From positions 62,001 to 126,000 of the forward strand of contig CAVQWH010000001.1 of assembly GCA_963717595.1 (NCBI GenBank): a DNA stretch of 64,000 bases, in the 5' to 3' direction. Source of the stretch: CAVQWH01 sp963717595. GTDB lineage: Bacteria > Patescibacteriota > Saccharimonadia > Saccharimonadales > Saccharimonadaceae. The notes under the pieces are model-generated. The model did no database searches, was not told where the DNA came from, and was given only the letters and a program-made list of their open reading frames with translations. The position numbers were made by a program, and so were the translations under genes. Shown one piece after another: positions 45,497 to 55,673 of this stretch. Position 1 is the first letter of the stretch. The number at the start of each line of letters is the position of its first letter.

Positions 45497-46141
45497 ATGA
45501 AAATTGGCATATTCGACTCTGGTATCGGTGGCAAAGCTTTAGCTAATGAACTACAAAAGACGTTTCCTCAAGCTAAACTTTTTGTAGTAAACGACAAAGC
45601 TCATGTTCCCTACGGAGATAAAATGCCGTCAGAAGTAATTAAACTGACCGACAATGCCATTCAACCTCTTCTAGCTGAAAACTGTGACGTTATCGTCATT
45701 GCCTGTAACACCGCCACAACTATAGCCATTGATACTTTAAGAAAAACTTACCCTAACCAATTATTCATTGGTATCGAGCCAATGGTAAAAACCGCTGCTA
45801 CCCGCACAAAGAGCCAAGTTATTGCCATTTGTGCAACTCCAGCAACTCTCGCTAGCGATCGTTATAAAAAACTCATCGTAAAGCATGCTGCCCATTTAAC
45901 TATCATAGAGCCTGACTGCAGCCAATGGGCTTACATGATTGAAAATAATATTTTAAATAAAGATAAAATTAGAGAAGTTATTGAAGACGTATGCGCTCAA
46001 GGCGCATATATTATAGTGCTTGGTTGTACACATTATCACTGGATTAAAGATTTAGTAGTTGAAATAGCTAACGGCCAGGCAGAAGTTTTAGAGCCATCCG
46101 AAGCAATTGGTAGACGCGTCAAACACCTGCTAGGTCTCTAG
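45497..46141 (+). CDS. murI: Glutamate racemase MurI
   Basis: Makes D-glutamate for the peptide stem. FDSGIGGKALANELQ at the start, the two catalytic cysteines C70 in VIACNTATT and C177 in VLGCTHYHW. 214 residues, slightly short. TATACT lies 7 bases before ATG, so the message is probably leaderless. It converges on murD, overlapping by 12 bases. Confidence 0.9.
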   Translation: MKIGIFDSGIGGKALANELQKTFPQAKLFVVNDKAHVPYGDKMPSEVIKLTDNAIQPLLAENCDVIVIACNTATTIAIDTLRKTYPNQLFIGIEPMVKTAATRTKSQVIAICATPATLASDRYKKLIVKHAAHLTIIEPDCSQWAYMIENNILNKDKIREVIEDVCAQGAYIIVLGCTHYHWIKDLVVEIANGQAEVLEPSEAIGRRVKHLLGL

Positions 46142-47422
46142 GTTTTCAACTTCATTAATAAACTCATTGCCACGAGCTTCATAGTTTTTAAACATATCAA
46201 AGCTAGCGCAAGCCGGGCTTAAAATTACTACATCTCCCGAGTCTGCCAGTTCACTCGCCCTTTTTACTATGTCGCTCATATCTACATTAGATAAAACTTC
46301 GTAGTTAGTGAATCCCGTTTTATCTAAGTCCTTTTTAATATGCTGAGCTTCTTCACCAATCAGTAAAACTTTTTTTATAAATAAATTATTCATTTCTGTG
46401 GCTAGCTGAGTGAAGTCAGAACCTTTACTAGAGCCGCCTAGAATAGCTACTTTTGGCTGGTCAAAGGCTTTTAGCGCCGCAATAGTAGATCCAGGAGTAG
46501 TAGCAATGCTGTCGTCATAGTAATCTACCTCACCTTTGGTAGCTACAAATTTTAATCTATGAGGCAGGCCTTTAAAGCTAGAAAGTCCTTTTTCAATAGC
46601 ATCTTTATCTTGAGTCCAGCTCCAGGCTGAGGCGATCGCTGCACAAGCATTTTCAATATTGTGTTTACCAGGCAGTTTAAGGACCTGAGTTGAGCAAATT
46701 TTTTGTTGCTGCCAATAAAAATAGCCGCCTTTTTCGTGTACGTAACTTTCATCAGGGTATGGTACTTTCTTGCCTTTGGAAATTTGAGCAATAGATTTAG
46801 AAACTTCGTTATTTTTATAGTAAATTACTGAGTCTTCTACTGATTGGAAACGAGCTATACTACCTTTTGCTTGCACGTAATCTTCGTTATTTTCATGAAC
46901 ATCTAAATGCTCAGGCTCTACCATCAACACCACGGCTACATGCGGAGAAATTGCTAAATCCCAAAGCTGAAAGCTGCTAAGTTCATAAACTATGATATCT
47001 TCAGGCTGAACTTCATCTAAAATATTTAGAGCCGGCTCGCCAATATTACCTACCAGCCAAACCTTTTTGCCAGCCACTTTTAATATCTCGCTAATCAAAC
47101 TAGCGGTAGTACCCTTGCCTTTTGTGCCCGTAACGCCAATTATTGGTGCTGGGCAATTTTCAAAAAATAGCTTTGTTACAGAGGTGACTTTTCCGCTAAC
47201 ATTAATTTTTTTAGGATTTATAGCCGGCGTACGGACTGCTATGTCGGCTTCAATATCGTTAAAACTTTTAACTCCACCATGAAATTCTATACCTTCGGGC
47301 AAAGGTTTTTTTGTATTAGGCTTACTTTCATAAATTACAAACTTGGCGTCAGGATACTTTTTTGAAAAGTATTTATAAGCACTTTCGGCTTCGATGCCAT
47401 AACCTAACAGTGCTATCTTCAT
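46130..47422 (-). CDS. murD: UDP-N-acetylmuramoylalanine--D-glutamate ligase MurD
   Basis: Adds D-glutamate to UDP-MurNAc-L-Ala. The ATP loop GVTGTKGKGTT lies at 96-106, YELSSFQLW follows, and DSIATTPGSTIAAL and LGGSSKGSDF are in the C-terminal domain. The N-terminus ALLGYGIEAESAYKYF is typical of MurD. 430 residues. It faces murI, which provides its substrate. Confidence 0.92.
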   Translation of the reverse strand: MKIALLGYGIEAESAYKYFSKKYPDAKFVIYESKPNTKKPLPEGIEFHGGVKSFNDIEADIAVRTPAINPKKINVSGKVTSVTKLFFENCPAPIIGVTGTKGKGTTASLISEILKVAGKKVWLVGNIGEPALNILDEVQPEDIIVYELSSFQLWDLAISPHVAVVLMVEPEHLDVHENNEDYVQAKGSIARFQSVEDSVIYYKNNEVSKSIAQISKGKKVPYPDESYVHEKGGYFYWQQQKICSTQVLKLPGKHNIENACAAIASAWSWTQDKDAIEKGLSSFKGLPHRLKFVATKGEVDYYDDSIATTPGSTIAALKAFDQPKVAILGGSSKGSDFTQLATEMNNLFIKKVLLIGEEAQHIKKDLDKTGFTNYEVLSNVDMSDIVKRASELADSGDVVILSPACASFDMFKNYEARGNEFINEVENLET

Positions 47423-47426
47423 GAAA

Positions 47427-48737
47427 TTACTTCTCCTTAAATAAAGTGGAAACTTTTGCGCCTAGTCTATCAACCTGCTCTTTTTCCGCGCTACCAACAC
47501 CAGCTAATGCCCAGGTATTTGACTGCAGAAACTCGCATGCCGTTTTAGTAATAGCGTCTCTAGTGATGCCACCGATAAGTTCCGGCATATCTTCGTAGTT
47601 TTTCACAAAACCATCAAAGAAATACCGCCCGGAATAAAAGCCGCTGATTTGCGCAACCGTTTGTGCGCCCATTTGATGACGGCCTAAAGCGTATTGTTTG
47701 GCAGTTTCGATTTCCTGTTCGTTTAGTTTGCCGCCTAAAACTGCCTTCATCTCGCGCACAATAATATCGAAAAGTTCATCAGCAGTGTCCAGATTAACCT
47801 GCCCTCCAAAATCCCAAGCACTGTCATGGTCATATGCCTCAGTTTCAGAAAACAAACTGTAAGCTAAGCCTTTTTTACGTGCCGCACCGTAAATTCGTGA
47901 ATACATTGTTCCGGTTAAAATATGGTTTAAGCAGCTCATGGCATCGTGTTCTTTGTCGCTTAAGCGTCGTGGCAAGACCAGCGACAAGCCAAACGTTAAG
48001 TTTGGTGATTCTTTGCGGCGAATTAAAGTCGGTTTAGCACTAGAAAGTGTTTCTTGCTCGACTCCAAATCTTTTACCGTGAGGTAACTTCCAGTCTTCCA
48101 GTTGGCGCAAAAGCTTAGCCTTGCGCCCATGTAGACGGCCGGCAATTACAAACCGCAAGTTTTCTGCAGTGTGAGTACGTTTGTGGTGTTTTTTAATGTC
48201 TTCTAGTGAAACGTTCGGGATAGTCTTGAGCCTCTGCGAGTAAGTTAGCACATTTTCACCCAGTAACTGCTGAATGCGTGGCCACAAAAGCCTGCCATGA
48301 CTATTTAGATAACCTGTAAGTTCACTTTTTACATTTCCCTTCTCAGAGCTTAGCTCTTCTTCGTTAAAACGCGGCTCAGAAATTGCTAGTTGCTGCAGGT
48401 CTAAAATCCTTTCCCACTCAAAGTCAGCGCAGTCAGCCAAGTAAACAAGACTTAAGTCGCTGGTATACGCATTATGATAAGCGCCATTTTTAGTAAACTC
48501 AGCCTCGTAGGCATGTTCGTCTTTAAACCTGGCATTAGCGCCAAAAGCCATATGTTCCATAATATGCGCCGTCTCGTAAACATCTTGATTTTTAACCAAA
48601 CGATTACCAGCCCGAAAATGAAACTGAAAACTCATTACGGTCGCACCAGGAACGTCAATTAAAAGACCCTTCGCTCCGTTGCGTAATTTTACTTCCTGAA
48701 CTTTATGTTTCAAACGAAATTTCTCCTGCCTGCCCAC
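47427..48737 (-). CDS. M16-family zinc peptidase
   Basis: 436 residues. The inverted zinc motif H-x-x-E-H is H58-IME-H62 and the third ligand lies in LSSEKGNVKSELTGY. The C-terminal half (QVNLDTADELFDIIVREM) repeats the fold without the metal site, as in processing peptidases. No signal peptide, so it is likely cytosolic or exported by another route. 4 bases from murD. Confidence 0.88.
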   Translation of the reverse strand: MGRQEKFRLKHKVQEVKLRNGAKGLLIDVPGATVMSFQFHFRAGNRLVKNQDVYETAHIMEHMAFGANARFKDEHAYEAEFTKNGAYHNAYTSDLSLVYLADCADFEWERILDLQQLAISEPRFNEEELSSEKGNVKSELTGYLNSHGRLLWPRIQQLLGENVLTYSQRLKTIPNVSLEDIKKHHKRTHTAENLRFVIAGRLHGRKAKLLRQLEDWKLPHGKRFGVEQETLSSAKPTLIRRKESPNLTFGLSLVLPRRLSDKEHDAMSCLNHILTGTMYSRIYGAARKKGLAYSLFSETEAYDHDSAWDFGGQVNLDTADELFDIIVREMKAVLGGKLNEQEIETAKQYALGRHQMGAQTVAQISGFYSGRYFFDGFVKNYEDMPELIGGITRDAITKTACEFLQSNTWALAGVGSAEKEQVDRLGAKVSTLFKEK

Positions 48738-48763
48738 CGCTTTAATTTAGTTTAACAAATTTA

Positions 48764-51359
48764 TTAACGATTTTTCTTACGATTCTGCCTTTGCGTTTTG
48801 CGCTTCTTGCGCTTTGCTTTCTTGGATTGACTTGCGCTTACGGAATTTTTCTTCACATTGAAGTTAGACTGCTTGCTACCGCTAGTTATTTCGTTTACCC
48901 CTGCCTCTACGGCGCCTTCTGCAGCCTTAGTAAGTTCTGTTTCATAGGTTTCTTCTTGCTGCACAATGTCAGCCTTAGATACGTGCATAATTGCCTTCAG
49001 TACTTCATCACTCAAAGTATTTTGCAAAGAATCATAGAGTTTTTGCGATTCATGGCGATATTCTACTAGCGGATCGCGTTGACCTACGCTTCGCCAATGA
49101 ATTCCTTCACGCAAATGCTGCATATTTTCCAAATGCTGCATCCACAAAGTATCTAAAATCTGCAAATATATCTCGCGCTCAGCTGCGCGCATAATCTCGC
49201 TACTAAGCTCTTTTTCTTTCTTTTCATATAGCTTATTAACCACTTTTAGGCCGGCTTCAAAACGCTCTTTATCCTTTTTAATAGCCCCGACTTTTTTAAT
49301 TTCCTTTGCATCAGCAGGGAAAACAGTCTCAAATTCTTGCTCAAACTGAGGATTATTTTTTGCAGGAACAATCGTTAAGCCGCGAAGCTTAGTTTTTATG
49401 AGATTTTCAATCTCCGGCTTAATGTCTTCGCCTTCTAGGATGCCGCGGCGTATTTTGTAGACTGCTGTGCGATGACGGTTAATTACATTGTCGTATTGAA
49501 CCACATTTTTACGGGTGTCAAAGTTGTAGCCTTCCACACGCTTTTGAGCTGCTTCCAAAGTTTTTGAAACGGCTTTGTTTTGAATTGGCGTATCTTCATC
49601 AACACCCAGACGCTCCATTAACTTGGCAATTCGCTCACCCTGGAAAATACGCATTAAATCATCTTCAGTAGATACATAAAATTGAGTAACGCCTGGATCG
49701 CCCTGGCGTCCACCTCGACCGCGTAGCTGGTTATCTATACGACGCGCTTCGTGCCTTTCGGAGCCAATCACAACCAGGCCGCCTAATTCTTTTACACCTT
49801 TGCCAAGCACAATATCGGTACCACGACCGGCAATATTAGTGGCTAGTGTAACTGCACCTTTTTCGCCAGCTTTTGCTACTATGGCGGCTTCTTTTTCGTT
49901 ATTCTTTGCGTTTAAGAGTTCGTGCGAAATATTAGCTTTTTTTAATGCTTGGCCAATCAATTCGTTTTTAGCAATTGAAGCGCTCCCAATCAAAACCGGC
50001 CGCCCAGCCTTTTGGTGTTCAGCAACGTCTTTAACTAAAGCCCTGATTTTACCTGCTTCGGTTTTGAAAATTAGATCATTGCGATCTTCGCGAACAATCG
50101 GCCTGTTAGACGGAATCTGCACTACATCCAAGCCGTAAATCTGCTGGAATTCTTCCGCCTCGGTATAAGCCGTACCGGTCATGCCAGAAAGTTTATTATA
50201 AATCCTAAAGTAATTCTGAAAGCTAATCGTAGCCAAAGTCATACTTTCCTGCAAAACCGGTACGCTTTCTTTGGCTTCAATTGCCTGATGCAAACCTTCG
50301 TTATAGCGCCGACCCTGCATCAAGCGTCCGGTAAATTCATCCACAATCACCACTTCGTTATCAGTGGTTACTACATAGTCTTTATCTCGCTTAAACAAAG
50401 TTTGGGCGCGCAAGGCTTGGTCCGATATGATAAACCACACGCACATTGTCTGGACTGTATAAATTTTTTATTCCTAGTAGTTTTTGAACCTTCTCGACGC
50501 CCTCATCGCTCAAGGCCACACTACGACGCTTTTCGTCTAAAACGTAATCTTCAGGTACTAGCTTTTTAGCGACTTGGGCAAACTGCATATAACTTTCAGG
50601 GCTTTCTGCAGCTGGAGCTGAAATAATGAGCGGCGTTCGTGCTTCATCAATCAAGATAGAGTCTACTTCGTCAACGATTGCAAAGTTAAGCTCGCGCTGA
50701 CGCAGCAGCTCTACTTCGTTCACCATATTGTCGCGCAAATAATCAAAGCCGAACTCGTTATTAGTTCCATAAGTAATATCAGCGTTATAAGCTTCCTTTC
50801 TGGTGGCTGGTCGAAGTTTTCGCATACGCGGATCTTCGTGGTCTTTATTGTCATATTTAGTATCATAAATAAACGAAGCGTCGTTAATAATAACACCGGT
50901 AGAAAGCCCCAAAAAATCATAAAGCTGACCCATCCAGCCAGTATCGCGTTGAGCCAAATAGTCGTTTACCGTCACCACATGCACACCTTTGCCGGTCAGC
51001 GCATTTAGATAAACTGGCAAAGTTGCTACTAGGGTTTTGCCTTCACCGGTCTTCATTTCAGCTACGTTACCGTCGTGCAAAGCCATACCGCCAATCAGCT
51101 GAACATCAAAATGCCGCATACCAAGCGTTCGAGTCGAGGCTTCACGCACCAGGGCGAAAGCATCTGGCAAAAGGTCGTCTAGGCTGGTTTTTTTATCTTC
51201 CAGCTGTTTTTTAAAAACTTCAGTCTGCTTTTTAAGCTGGGTATCGCTCATCTTGCGATATTTTTCTGTAAGATCATTAATAGCTGCCACACGCTTTTTA
51301 AGGCGCTTTAAAATACGCGCCTGCGGGTCACCAAAAACTTTGGTTAAAACTTTTTTCAT
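48764..51359 (-). CDS. secA: Protein translocase ATPase SecA (frameshifted)
   Basis: SecA drives preproteins through SecYEG. GEGKTLVATLP is Walker A, FAIVDEVDSILIDEARTPL Walker B, and TLATNIAGRGTDI plus ERHEARRIDNQLRGRGGRQGD belong to the second helicase domain. The C-terminus is a Lys/Arg-rich tail without the zinc-binding cysteines. One extra G near 50422 splits the gene: the first frame ends ...VVYHIGPSLARP, the corrected frame reads VVYHIDQALRAQTLF. Rejoined length 864 residues. An essential gene. Confidence 0.9.
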
Positions 51360-51453
51360 ATTTATAGAGTCCCTCTAATTAATGCAGTAGCAATCTTCCT
51401 GCCATTATACGCGTTTTGCTCTCGAGTTAAAAGTAGCTTATAGAAACTTAATA

Positions 51454-51819
51454 CTAACTTTCTGCTCCGCCAAAGGGTCGAAGCAAACGACGCCTGCCAC
51501 GTTGCTGTATGCGTTCAGCCTTATACTTTTTAAGCTGGTTTTTTATTTTTTCTTCAACGATATCAATTGCTGCAAACATATTAACCGTTGATTCCTTGGC
51601 AGTTAAGATATGGTGGGGAGCGTGTAAAACTACATCGCATTCATATTTATTACCATGGCTGCGATTAACTTGTTTTAACTTCACCTCTGCATGCAAGCTT
51701 TTGCGAGCATGCCGCGGCAAATATCTATCTAGCCGGCCAATCTTTCTGTTCACATAACGTTTAGTAGCTTCGTTTAGATCGTAACCACGAAGGCCACTAA
51801 CGGTGATATTTTTAATCAT
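51454..51819 (-). CDS. hpf: Ribosome hibernation-promoting factor (short HPF/RaiA)
   Basis: 121 residues from ATG 51819, preceded by AAGGAGGAGC. The fold is IKNITVSGLRGYDLNEATKRYVNRKIGRLDRYL, then ECDVVLHAPHHILTAKESTVNMFAAIDIVEEKIKNQLKKYK. It ends in a basic tail rather than a dimerisation domain. It binds the 30S A/P sites when growth slows. It sits upstream of secA in the direction of transcription, as in many bacteria. Confidence 0.88.
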   Translation of the reverse strand: MIKNITVSGLRGYDLNEATKRYVNRKIGRLDRYLPRHARKSLHAEVKLKQVNRSHGNKYECDVVLHAPHHILTAKESTVNMFAAIDIVEEKIKNQLKKYKAERIQQRGRRRLLRPFGGAES

Positions 51820-51874
51820 AGCTCCTCCTTGCTGCGCTACGTTTTGATGTAGCACCTACTATAATTATACCTCT

Positions 51875-53119
51875 TTATAGCAAAGTAGAGTGATGCATAT
51901 AGGGGCGCAAGACTTCTGGAATCTCCAGTTTGCCGTCTTTAGTCTGAAAATGCTCCAGCACTGCCACTAAAGAACGCGCTAACGACACCGCTGTGCCGTT
52001 AAGTGTGTGTAGAGTTTCGACTTTACCATTTTTACGGCGAACCCGAATGTTTAAATTGCGAGCTTGGTAATCTGTACAGTTTGAACAACTTGTGAGCTCT
52101 CGATATTGTTTGTCGGCGCTAGACCAATATTCAATGTCATATTTCTTTGCAGCTGGCGCGCCTAAATCTCCGGAAGCAATGTTAACTACGCGATAAGGCA
52201 CACCAATAGACTGCCATAACTCTTCTTCAATAGAGCGAATTTTTTCATGCATTTCTTGGCTGTTTTCGGGCAATGTAAAAGCATACATTTCCAATTTATT
52301 AAACTGATGCACCCTAAATAATCCATGGGCATGCTTACCATAAGTACCCGCTTCTTTGCGGTAGCAAGGGCTGTAACCTACATAAAGTTTCGGCAAATCT
52401 TCTTCATCAATAATCTCATCGGCGTGATAACCAGTTAGCGGCGCTTCGGATGTACCTATCATAGTTAAGTCTTCGCCTTCAATAAAGTACTCATTACTTT
52501 CTTTATTACCCCGTGGCGCAAAACCAGCACCGGTGGCTGTCCGGCTGTTAATCATGTGCGGCACAGTCATATACGTAAAGCCTTTATCTAAAACAAACTG
52601 CAGGGCATATTGCGTTATAGCATTTTCCAGCATAGCTAAGTCGCCTTTTAGGTAATAAAACTTGGTGCCAGCCACTTTTGCGCCACGTTCAAAATCTACC
52701 CAATCGCGACTCAACGCAAGCTCTAAGTGGTCTTTGGCTCCACTGGTTTGCTCGCCCCATTTTGCTATTTCTTTATTGTCTCCTTCACCACCAATCGGCA
52801 CATCATCCAACATGATGTTAGGAATTTCTTTAAGCAAACTCAAAAATTCTTCTTCCGTTAGATTTAGGTCGGCTTCCAGTTCAGCAAGGCTTTCTTTGAT
52901 TTTTTTACCCTCTTCTACCAGTTCAGGCGTAGGTTTGCCGCCTTTCATTTTGCTAGCAATTTCATTACGTTTAGCCCGCAAATCATCAGCTTTTTGCTGA
53001 AGCTCTCGCCTACGACTATCCAGCTCTAAAATAAGGTCTACATTTACGTCGTAGCCTTTTTGTTTGCTGTTTTCTTTAACTCGCGCCACATTATCGCGTA
53101 CATAGCGAATATCTAACAT
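51875..53119 (-). CDS. serS: Seryl-tRNA synthetase
   Basis: 414 residues. An N-terminal helical arm (about 1-105) is followed by the class II core. Motif 2 is SPCYRKEAGTYGKHAHGLFRVHQFNKLE and motif 3 is LNGTAVSLARSLVAVLEHFQ. TATACT lies 6 bases before ATG, consistent with a leaderless message. Confidence 0.96.
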   Translation of the reverse strand: MLDIRYVRDNVARVKENSKQKGYDVNVDLILELDSRRRELQQKADDLRAKRNEIASKMKGGKPTPELVEEGKKIKESLAELEADLNLTEEEFLSLLKEIPNIMLDDVPIGGEGDNKEIAKWGEQTSGAKDHLELALSRDWVDFERGAKVAGTKFYYLKGDLAMLENAITQYALQFVLDKGFTYMTVPHMINSRTATGAGFAPRGNKESNEYFIEGEDLTMIGTSEAPLTGYHADEIIDEEDLPKLYVGYSPCYRKEAGTYGKHAHGLFRVHQFNKLEMYAFTLPENSQEMHEKIRSIEEELWQSIGVPYRVVNIASGDLGAPAAKKYDIEYWSSADKQYRELTSCSNCTDYQARNLNIRVRRKNGKVETLHTLNGTAVSLARSLVAVLEHFQTKDGKLEIPEVLRPYMHHSTLL

Positions 53120-53135
53120 AGCTTTAGTATACCAG

Positions 53136-53893
53136 CTAATTAGACTCTAGATTAGTTTTCTCAACTTGCTTGGCTTGGTAGCGCGCAACTGCAGTTTCAA
53201 TCCCATAAATAGTCTGAGCTAGTTCTCTTTCAGACCAAACGTTGCATCAGACAACCCTACGGTTGGCTTATCATGCTGCGGCTTCAAGCCGACTACCTTT
53301 AGTAATCGCGTATCACCGCCATAGTTACCGCCTATCACAACTGCTTCGGTAAGATGTGGGTCGGTTATAGTAGTCTCACGACTAGTGCGGCAAGTAAAGC
53401 GAGCCGGATCTTTATAACTCACCTTAGGACATTCACAAACCACAGAAAGTTTCATTGCATCTTCTGAACCATCTTCACTAAGAGGGTTGGGATCGCGGGC
53501 AAAAATAACGTAGCGCCTACTTGATTCGTTCTTAAGTTCATAAACCAACATCACTGAATCCAAGCCTGACGTCAAGCAATCTAAAGGAATTACTGTCTCG
53601 CCCTTTTGGTCATGAATCCTGGCACTATAGTTGGGCTGCAATTCCCGATTGCTTGTGTAGTTATGAATCGCCGGTAAAACTAATTCTCGGCCTCTTGGCA
53701 CCTCGGCTTTGCCGCCCCAGTCCTCTTGCCGCCTGGCGTAAGCTCCAGAATCAAAAAAATTATTAGGCCTGCTCCCTAAAGAATTCATAGCTTTAGCTGC
53801 TCTTCTACCTAAAGAGCGAAGAATGCCCTTAAATTTAGAAGACTTATCACGGCCTCGTTCACCATAACTCTCATACTCATGAGAACCTAACAT
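53136..53893 (-). CDS. Uncharacterised protein (probable frameshift near its end)
   Basis: No family recognised. The N-terminus is basic and Ser/Arg-rich. From about residue 70 there is a beta-rich domain (ELVLPAIHNY, GETVIPLDCLTSGLDSVMLVYEL, RYVIFARDPNP) with several cysteines. The frame stops at 53219 after TFGLKEN. One missing base near 53235 would extend it through SERELAQTIYGIETAVARYQ to a stop at 53136, giving about 252 residues. The extension looks like a genuine helix. Evidence for it is the coding character only. Confidence 0.5.
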
Positions 53894-53919
53894 AATATAA
53901 TATTTTACAATAAACTAGC

Positions 53920-54714
53920 TTATGAAGCAATATCGCGATTGCGATAAAAGAATGAGGCTATTAATAAACCTGCAATGGCTGCAGCACCCATAATAGCGGC
54001 GTGCTTCCAGTCAATCGCATTGATGAATATAGCTGGTTGTTCATAATAGTGATAAAGGGTAAATTTAGCAGCAAATTCCAAATCTTTGATATTAACTGCT
54101 AGGGTTGGAATTAATATATTAGCCGCCACAAATAAAGACGCAATCAAAGTCGTTAGGCCCTTCTTGCCGGTAGCCAGCCCTAACATCAAGGTTAAACTAG
54201 CCGTACTCGCCGTAAGTAGCCACATCAAGAAACTAGACTCCAAAACACGACTCATGCTTACAGTTTCGTGTATAGAAAATACGCCAACCAAAACGCCAAC
54301 TCCACAAGCTGCCGCAACTACGAGCGACAATATTACGACAGTAAGCCACTTGGCAGATACTGTTTTTAACCGTCCGATGGGCAAAGTTTGTAAAGTTTTT
54401 AAAGTACCCTTATCTTCTTCAGTTACGCTCAGATTAATTCCAACCATGACTGCAAAGATTAAAGTCACCATCGGCAAACGGAAATTCATCACCTGCTGGC
54501 TAATGTAGTGGTCTATTTGTGTCCAGCTTAGTGTGTCACCAAGTAGCCCTTTTAGCTGCTCGGGAGCATTTTGAGTCAATTGCTCAAACCCTCCGGTACT
54601 TTTAATAGTAGGAAAGAAAACAATCGTCAGCCAAGCCATAAAAATTGCACCGAGCGACCAGCCGAGTAACGCCCATTTTTTATCTTTTAAACTTTGCCAA
54701 AGCAGCCACATCAT
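53920..54714 (-). CDS. ABC-2 type exporter permease
   Basis: 264 residues, six membrane helices, with an extracytoplasmic loop after helix 1 and NLSVTEEDKGTLKTLQTLPIGRLKTVSAKW, the coupling region of ABC-2 permeases. It overlaps the ATPase gene by 4 bases, and the two form a drug or lipid exporter. Confidence 0.82.
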   Translation of the reverse strand: MMWLLWQSLKDKKWALLGWSLGAIFMAWLTIVFFPTIKSTGGFEQLTQNAPEQLKGLLGDTLSWTQIDHYISQQVMNFRLPMVTLIFAVMVGINLSVTEEDKGTLKTLQTLPIGRLKTVSAKWLTVVILSLVVAAACGVGVLVGVFSIHETVSMSRVLESSFLMWLLTASTASLTLMLGLATGKKGLTTLIASLFVAANILIPTLAVNIKDLEFAAKFTLYHYYEQPAIFINAIDWKHAAIMGAAAIAGLLIASFFYRNRDIAS

Positions 54715-55631
54715 GACTTTTGCTCCTCTTCTGACTCATAGTAGCGCATAAACAACTCGTCTAATTCTGGCGGCGCAATGGTAATATCTTCAATCTTTGG
54801 CAAAGGCAGCGAAATCAGAACTTCATTAGGCTTGCCGCTCATTTCAAAATGAGCCGAGCCATCGCTAATAGCAAAATTTTCTACGCCGCTAAGCCGACTT
54901 ACTTGATTTAGAACGCTGTGAGCGGCGCGAATTGTAACTCGCTTTTTCACTTTGCCCATCAGTTTATTTAGCGGTTCGACAGCAATCACTTTCCCTTCTT
55001 TAATAAACGCCACACGATCACATAAAACTTGGACTTCGCTTAATATGTGTGAAGAAACAAAGGCTGTTCCGCCCGCCTCGCGGTATTCGTCCATAAGCTT
55101 GTTGAACTCTTGCTGAATTAGCGGATCTAAGCCGCTGGTTGGTTCGTCAAAAATTAAAAGCTTAGTATCGCGTGCTAGTGCCGCAACCAAACCGATTTTT
55201 TGGCGGTTCCCGCGTGAAAGGTCTTTGATTTTCTTTTTCAAGTCCGCCCGCAGACGCTTAGCTAAAATGTTAACCCTTTGTTTAGAAACATTGCCGCTAA
55301 TTCTCCCAACCAACTGAATGTATTGCTCGCCAGTTAGGTGATCATAAAATTCCATATCACCCGCCAAATAACCGATGTCCCGCCTTAATTTAGGATTATT
55401 TCTAACAGGCTGTCCGAGGATAGATATCTCGCCTTCGTTTGGACGAATAATATCAAGTAGTAAATTTATGGTAGTAGTTTTACCAGCACCATTCGGACCC
55501 AAAAAGCCTACGACTTCACCTTCTTTAACTTCTAAATCTACGTTCTCAATTCCACGAGCATTATGGCTGTAATGTTTTGTGACATTTTTTAGCTTAATCA
55601 CAGTTTGCTTGTGGGCTGCACGTGTTGTCAT
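54711..55631 (-). CDS. ABC-2 type exporter ATPase
   Basis: 306 residues from ATG 55631. Walker A LGPNGAGKTTTINLL, Q-loop, signature LSRGNRQKIGLVAAL (DrrA/CcmA type), Walker B LLIFDEPTSGLDP, switch SSHILSEV. A C-terminal extension holds a small regulatory domain. I exclude an upstream in-frame extension because the preferred start is preceded by AGGTAAG. Confidence 0.88.
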   Translation of the reverse strand: MTTRAAHKQTVIKLKNVTKHYSHNARGIENVDLEVKEGEVVGFLGPNGAGKTTTINLLLDIIRPNEGEISILGQPVRNNPKLRRDIGYLAGDMEFYDHLTGEQYIQLVGRISGNVSKQRVNILAKRLRADLKKKIKDLSRGNRQKIGLVAALARDTKLLIFDEPTSGLDPLIQQEFNKLMDEYREAGGTAFVSSHILSEVQVLCDRVAFIKEGKVIAVEPLNKLMGKVKKRVTIRAAHSVLNQVSRLSGVENFAISDGSAHFEMSGKPNEVLISLPLPKIEDITIAPPELDELFMRYYESEEEQKS

Positions 55632-55673
55632 CTTACCTACAAATATACTCTGGCTTTGCCAGCCAAGCAAGCT

